This document shows, one piece after another, positions 39,525 to 43,844 of a stretch of 43,844 nucleotides of DNA. Source of the stretch: Tritrichomonas foetus. Taxonomy: Eukaryota > Parabasalia > Tritrichomonadida > Tritrichomonadidae. Location of the stretch: NCBI GenBank assembly GCA_001839685.1, contig MLAK01000816.1, positions 141,610 through 185,453 on the forward strand, given 5' to 3'. The translations under genes and the position numbers were made by a program. Positions within the stretch are counted from its first letter, which is position 1. Every line of letters begins with the position of its first letter. The notes under the pieces are model-generated. The model searched no databases. It was not told the DNA's origin and saw only the letters and a program-made list of their open reading frames with translations.

Positions 39525-41405
39525 TCAAAAAATAGAAAACATATCTGAGTCAAAGTTTGGCAGCGAGAAAGAGGGTCCTTCATTTTCATCAAATCCGCTG
39601 TTCTGCTCATTCGAGGCTTGTTCTTGCTCAGTATCTTGTGGGAAAGGCTGCTGTGCATTTTGTGTGAAGGCTTGCTGTGTCTCTTGGGAGAAAATTGGCT
39701 GCACCATACTTGGAGCATTCGAATCTGTCATTTCAGATGTTGCATAATTTTGTGTGGACGGCTGTGGTGGTTGTTGTGAAATTGGTGCGTCAAAATCGTT
39801 ATCATCGAAAAATGAATCGTTGAAACCGTCAAAGAACAAATCTGAGTTGGAGGGCCTTCCTGATGGCCTCAGCTGGGGCGGCTGGATTGGTGGTGGAACG
39901 GGAATTGCATGTGGATTCATTGCTTGATTCATTTGAGGTGAATTCATAGACTGATTCATAGATTGATTCATTGCTTGATTCATTTGAGGTGAATTCATAG
40001 ACTGGTTCATTGATTGATTCATAGACTGGTTCATTGATTGATTCATTGGTTGGTTCATTGATTGATTCATTGGTTGGTTCATTGATTGATTCATTGATTG
40101 GTTCATTGATTGATTCATTGGTTGGTTCATTGATTGATTCATTGGTTGGTTCATTGATTGATTCATTGATTGGTTCATTGATTGATTCATTGGTTGGTTC
40201 ATTGATTGATTCATTGGTTGGTTCATTGATTGGTTCATTTGGAGGCTCATTTGATTCGAAGGTGAATTCATTTGAGGGTTCATTGGGTTGTTCATTTGAG
40301 GATTGATGGGTGGTTGGAGATGGGAAAAATTGGAAGGCATCCTTGGTGGGACTGGCGGGTGGTGAGAGGAAGGTGGCGTGCCGATTTCATTTGGTGTTGT
40401 GACTTGCGACCTCTGATTGGCCTCTAGTTGTGGAATTGGTTGAAATTGTATTGTTGGCACACTTTGTGATGGTCTCAAATTGCCCTGAAGCCAGCGAATG
40501 TTATTATAATAATTCATATTAAAATTGTTCATGTTTATGTTGAAATCATCTGGGAAAATCTGCGGCTGGACTTGCCTAGTCATTCCTTGGGACGACTGCT
40601 GAGGATTGGCGAGATTTTGATGATTTTGATTCGGCGGGGCAATTGGACTATTTTGATCATTTTGACCATTCAAACCGCTCTGCTGATTCATGAAGTTTGG
40701 AGGAGCGCTCATTCCGTATTGCGCAACAGGCGGAAGAAAGCTAGAATGGGTCTTTCTGACACCTGAGCCATATTGCATATTATTTGCAGCGGCAATACTC
40801 CGTGTGTGAAGCGATCGGTCTTTCTGCATCTGCTTATATCTGTACCGGCATTGAACATCACTTCTATTGCCCATTTTGCTCGCGATTTGAGTCCAACTTT
40901 TTTCACCATAATATGCGACGAGCTGAAGAAGGAAGGTTTCCTCGGCAACTGACCACTGGTCCTTCGAGAGGTGCGGGTCGAGGCCCCTCTGCCACCGTTG
41001 CGAGCACTGAGAGCGAGTTCTTCCATTTCCGACGAATCTTGAAATCGATGTCCAATTGTCAATTCCGTAACGATAAATTCCCGCTATCAGCCTATCATCT
41101 TCGTAGATGGTCCAAGTGCGACTCTTTTTCCTGATATTTGAATCCTCCAATTCGGAAGGATCGCCATTAAACGGAATTGGCTCGTTTCCAACCGACATTA
41201 TGTCGTGAAGCCTTTCGATTGGCTCCGACGAGCCCGTTAGTGCAATAGAAGTACGAATACATTCTTGATAAGAACTTGGATTTTTCAATAAATGCGTTAT
41301 CAGTCCCATTAGCTGTTGATATACTTCTGGGGTGCGTTGAAAAGAGCCTTCCGGATAAAGAGAAATAATGACTTCGACAAGTATGTGTGTAGATTGCCTT
41401 TGCAT
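39525..41405 (-). CDS. Myb R2R3-type DNA-binding protein with Gln/Asn-rich repeat tail
   Basis: The 626-residue protein begins at ATG 41405. Myb repeat 1 (about 95-142) has Trp98, Trp118 and Trp138 (RTWTIYEDDRLIAGIYRYG, NWTSISRFVGNGRTRSQCSQRW). Repeat 2 (about 147-195) has Trp151 and Trp171, but RYRYKQM replaces the usual third Trp. This two-repeat layout is the standard trichomonad Myb DNA-binding domain, so nuclear transcription control is expected. Residues 230-626 are Gln/Asn/Pro-rich. Residues 390-497 consist of MNQS/MNQP units. An acidic segment SDLFFDGFNDSFFDDNDFD (520-538) and the terminal FDSDMFSIF could be activation motifs. TCATCATAA lies just upstream of the ATG. Confidence 0.9.
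   Translation of the reverse strand: MQRQSTHILVEVIISLYPEGSFQRTPEVYQQLMGLITHLLKNPSSYQECIRTSIALTGSSEPIERLHDIMSVGNEPIPFNGDPSELEDSNIRKKSRTWTIYEDDRLIAGIYRYGIDNWTSISRFVGNGRTRSQCSQRWQRGLDPHLSKDQWSVAEETFLLQLVAYYGEKSWTQIASKMGNRSDVQCRYRYKQMQKDRSLHTRSIAAANNMQYGSGVRKTHSSFLPPVAQYGMSAPPNFMNQQSGLNGQNDQNSPIAPPNQNHQNLANPQQSSQGMTRQVQPQIFPDDFNINMNNFNMNYYNNIRWLQGNLRPSQSVPTIQFQPIPQLEANQRSQVTTPNEIGTPPSSHHPPVPPRMPSNFSHLQPPINPQMNNPMNPQMNSPSNQMSLQMNQSMNQPMNQSMNQPMNQSMNQSMNQSMNQPMNQSMNQPMNQSMNQSMNQSMNQPMNQSMNQPMNQSMNQSMNQSMNQSMNSPQMNQAMNQSMNQSMNSPQMNQAMNPHAIPVPPPIQPPQLRPSGRPSNSDLFFDGFNDSFFDDNDFDAPISQQPPQPSTQNYATSEMTDSNAPSMVQPIFSQETQQAFTQNAQQPFPQDTEQEQASNEQNSGFDENEGPSFSLPNFDSDMFSIF
39915..40238 (-). repeat. In-frame 12-bp repeat coding MNQS/MNQP, with 72-bp higher-order unit
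   Basis: Twenty consecutive four-residue units (MNQS or MNQP) run from residue 390 of the Myb protein, then MNSPQ/MNQA variants to residue 497. The order S-P-S-P-S-S recurs every six units, a 72-bp higher-order period. Being a multiple of 3 bp, expansion keeps the frame open, including an antisense frame at 40034-40306. Confidence 0.95.
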
Positions 41406-41414
41406 TTATGATGA
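41406..41414 (-). promoter_or_regulatory. Candidate Inr element (TCATCATAA)
   Basis: On the minus strand overlapping TCATCA and TCATAA directly precede the ATG at 41405, fitting the trichomonad initiator and short leader. Confidence 0.45.
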
Positions 41415-42006
41415 GTTTTTCCCGCTTTTTCACCAATAACTTTTTCTTTTTACAACTTTTTCTGAAATATTACTTTTTAAAATAACTTTTTTCTGTTACA
41501 TATCACTTTATAAAGTTAGACTCATTATTTAATATCCACTTTTTCAATAAAATATCATCAATTTTTTTTAAATACGTGTGACTATTTTGACGTCATATAA
41601 CGATGATTAGATATTGTTAATATTAAATATTATTTAAAAACTTATTACAAATATAAAAATAAAAAAATAATCGACGAATATAAAGCATCTTTCTGAAAGT
41701 TTTTATATCAAAAAAATCTGTACTATTTCAATATATTAACAGAAAAAATTCAATAAGGAAAAAAAAAAAAAAAAAAAAATGTGGCTCACCAATGGTGAGT
41801 CACTACAAAGCTCTTAAAAATACTATAAATAAAAAAAGTGCAAAAAGTGATTTCGGATTCAATAACATTATTTATATTAACCAACAGCTTATTACCTATT
41901 AAATAAGGGGAGAAAAAATTACAATAGAATTTTTTTTTTTTTTTTTCATTCGTTTACGCATTAATTAGAAAATAGAAAGACAAGTAGTACTACCATCATT
42001 AAGATA
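41406..42006. other. Intergenic region with A-run, hairpin and T-run
   Basis: Very AT-rich. A run of 21 A (41759-41779) is followed by a GC-rich perfect hairpin CTCACC-AAT-GGTGAG (41785-41799), and a 17-T run lies at 41930-41946. No coding frame. Read leftward, the hairpin followed by a T run resembles the end of a Pol III transcript, but no RNA family is recognised. Confidence 0.4.
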
Positions 42007-43722
42007 TTAATGATTGAGTCTTGAAGTTAGAACTTCTTCTTTCAAGAAAGAATCTGCATTATGAAAAGTTGTTCCTCCAATAATAATATTGATATTTTTG
42101 ATATTTGTTGCACAGTTTACTTCCTGATAAGTTGCTCCACCAACATAAAAGACAATCCAATACTTGGAATTTCCTTTCTTACCAGCAAATGGAAACTGCA
42201 CTTCACTCAGTTTATTTTTAGATGCATGCTCAAGTATTAGGGCTAGCCGTGGTTGAGATCCATTCGATCTGAAATCAGGAATATTCTTTTTAACTACATT
42301 TTTATAAGAGCTCGAATACTCTTCATTAATCTGCAAAACCTTGTCAATTAAAGTGAAATTGAAATCACCTTGAGTAAAACCATGTTGAGTTAATGCCTTT
42401 TTAATTAATTCAACATGGTTTGCACCAGTAGCTGTATGATTATACAACAATGAGAAAATGGTGGCTAGTCTTAAAACATGGTTTCTTTGATTATCATTAT
42501 CTATGCTATAAATCGCATCGATCACAGCATCATAATCTTCATTTTCACTTTTCAATTTTAACATACTACTTTCTTTTCTTATAAAGTCTGTTAATTTTAA
42601 GGCGGGAGAAATTTGATTAATGATTACATTTAATATCTGAAATTTCTTATTATATTCACTCTTTTCTTTCTCATCATCTAATACATCAAATGTTTCCAAA
42701 TATTGAAGAATTGCATTGATAGAATCAGTTTCTTCTGTATTTGGTGTTGATGTTTTATTGTCATTTTGTTTCGTTGTTTTCCCATTCTTTATTTTGTTGA
42801 TATACACGGAAAGCTCTTCACCTAATTCAGAAATGTTGGAAAATCGATGTCTTGGCAAAAGTGGGTCGTTCATTTCATTCAGTTCATAACAAGTATTTTG
42901 TGATTTTTTTAAAGTTTTTTCCGCATTTGAAATATTTACAAAATTATTTTCGATTCTAAGAAGGTCGTGAATTAATGGGAAGAATTCTGGAAAATGACGT
43001 AAAGGTGTCATAACATCACTTTTTCTATCAAGTATTAAAACATTACAGATCTCAGTGTAGGATCCCTGATCATGATTATGTGAAATAGCATGATTTAGTT
43101 TGTCGGCAATTATTTTGGCGTGATTTGAACAAGCATCATATCGTATATATGGCTTGAAATTTAAAGAACATAAAACTGAATAGAGTGAATCTGTGATTCT
43201 GCCATATATCAAATTTTTGACTTCATAATTGGTCGCATTAATCATAGAGTCTAGATTTGATAAACCAAACGAAAAATAGATAGAGCCTAATGCTGAAAAG
43301 TCAACAAATACTTCTTTCATTTCTATAATTAAGCAGTGCCTGTCAGATTCTGCTAATTCCTCAATAAAATTATTTGGTATTGAATTTGTAAAATAGAGAA
43401 AATAACTTTTACAAATTGATTCACTTAAAAGAATTTTCAGATGTTCAAGATTTTCTTGCGTCAGCCGAAGGAAACAATAACAATTCATTGATTTAATAAT
43501 TGATTTTACTCCTGGATCTCGAATAGCGCTGTTTTTAAAACGACTGATATCATTTTTTAAGACATATCCAAAAGTCAATAGCTCTTGTTTGGAGATCAGT
43601 GGAACGAGAAAATTGATTGTTTCGTGGTCAAACAAAAGTATTTTATTTGCTTCAGAATTTGGACCCGATAACTGTTCGCGAAGTATGGAAAATGCTGCTT
43701 TTTGAACATGAGTATGAAACAT
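42007..43722 (-). CDS. Sec1/Munc18 family protein, Vps45-like
   Basis: The 571-residue product starts at ATG 43722, the usual SM-protein length. It has the N-terminal domain with KILLFDHETINFLVPLIS, the middle-domain hallmark NVLILDRKSDVMTPL (about 227-241) and the C-terminal YWIVFYVGGATYQEV ... IIIGGTTFHNADSFLKEE block diagnostic of SM proteins. A polar loop rich in Lys/Asn/Thr (about 310-335) replaces part of domain 3a. SM proteins clasp syntaxins and templated SNARE bundles to drive fusion. The GGTTxHNxxSFLEE ending is closest to Vps45 (endosome/TGN), but Sec1 or Sly1 cannot be excluded. With the Rab gene it makes two membrane-traffic genes in the window. Confidence 0.9.
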   Translation of the reverse strand: MFHTHVQKAAFSILREQLSGPNSEANKILLFDHETINFLVPLISKQELLTFGYVLKNDISRFKNSAIRDPGVKSIIKSMNCYCFLRLTQENLEHLKILLSESICKSYFLYFTNSIPNNFIEELAESDRHCLIIEMKEVFVDFSALGSIYFSFGLSNLDSMINATNYEVKNLIYGRITDSLYSVLCSLNFKPYIRYDACSNHAKIIADKLNHAISHNHDQGSYTEICNVLILDRKSDVMTPLRHFPEFFPLIHDLLRIENNFVNISNAEKTLKKSQNTCYELNEMNDPLLPRHRFSNISELGEELSVYINKIKNGKTTKQNDNKTSTPNTEETDSINAILQYLETFDVLDDEKEKSEYNKKFQILNVIINQISPALKLTDFIRKESSMLKLKSENEDYDAVIDAIYSIDNDNQRNHVLRLATIFSLLYNHTATGANHVELIKKALTQHGFTQGDFNFTLIDKVLQINEEYSSSYKNVVKKNIPDFRSNGSQPRLALILEHASKNKLSEVQFPFAGKKGNSKYWIVFYVGGATYQEVNCATNIKNINIIIGGTTFHNADSFLKEEVLTSRLNH

Positions 43723-43844
43723 TAAATCAGGATTAAATCAGAATTTAATCAAGATGAAATAAGGAAGTGAAATACAAATTGGCCTTTAGCCAGAATATTG
43801 ACCTTTATAAACATTGAAAATTTGAGAAGTATTGAAATCATATG

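Noticed and set aside
40034..40306. 90-codon plus-strand frame of IDSLVGSL repeats
   Set aside because: Pure complement of the MNQS/MNQP minisatellite, kept open by its 12-bp period.

Overview
The window is AT-rich nuclear DNA of a protist and reads as a parabasalid (trichomonad), most like the Tritrichomonas/Trichomonas lineage. The evidence is long uninterrupted reading frames, and families that are expanded in trichomonads: DUF3447-type ankyrin proteins, BTB proteins with coiled coils, BTB-like/F5-8C proteins, and Myb R2R3 factors. Several genes also have a TCA-type initiator a few bases upstream of the ATG. The genus is an inference from gene content; there is no rRNA gene to settle it.

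Layout. 1-1378: right end of a pogo/Tigger-like DNA transposon, leftward-coding and cut by the window edge. 1711-5153: divergent pair, an RRM-RRM-BTB-like-F5/8C protein and an armadillo-like helical protein. 6288-9703: two rightward membrane-linked genes, an auxin-efflux-carrier-type transporter and an LCAT-like lipase. 9916-12558: protein with two tandem talin-head-like FERM modules. 12909-12988: tRNA-Leu(AAG). 13136-16799: a small acylated-looking protein and a CTL/SLC44 choline-transporter-like protein. 17137-18867: ankyrin gene broken by many short AT-rich inserts. 20369-22021: TPR protein resembling Cyc8/Ssn6. About 22550-23190: decayed coiled-coil pseudogene resembling outer-dynein-arm docking proteins. 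23719-24495: PQ-loop protein without a usable ATG. 24855-26656: a second interrupted ankyrin gene, leftward. 26930-28387: coiled coil with LPPE/LPPD repeats. 29152-30450: BAR-like protein with two SH3-like domains. 30875-32254: protein kinase. 33021-35060: WD40 protein. 35637-36272: Rab GTPase. 37476-39125: BTB plus coiled coil. 39525-41405: Myb factor with a long MNQS/MNQP repeat. 42007-43722: Sec1/Munc18 (Vps45-like) protein.

There is no operon-like grouping; genes lie on both strands separated by 0.1-1.5 kb of AT-rich DNA. Several products share themes: membrane traffic (Rab, SM protein, BAR-SH3), membrane lipid and solute handling (LCAT-like, CTL, PQ-loop, efflux carrier) and actin/adhesion scaffolds (talin-head-like). 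That clustering may be chance.

The most unusual structure is in the two ankyrin genes. Intact ankyrin repeats are separated, near repeat boundaries, by T-rich inserts of about 23-64 nt that break the frame. They do not fit GT-AG introns at the two sites I tested. Some have AAT-type direct repeats at their edges. Several starts given here are ATG codons a little inside the maximal open frame, because the frame itself begins at TTG or GTG.
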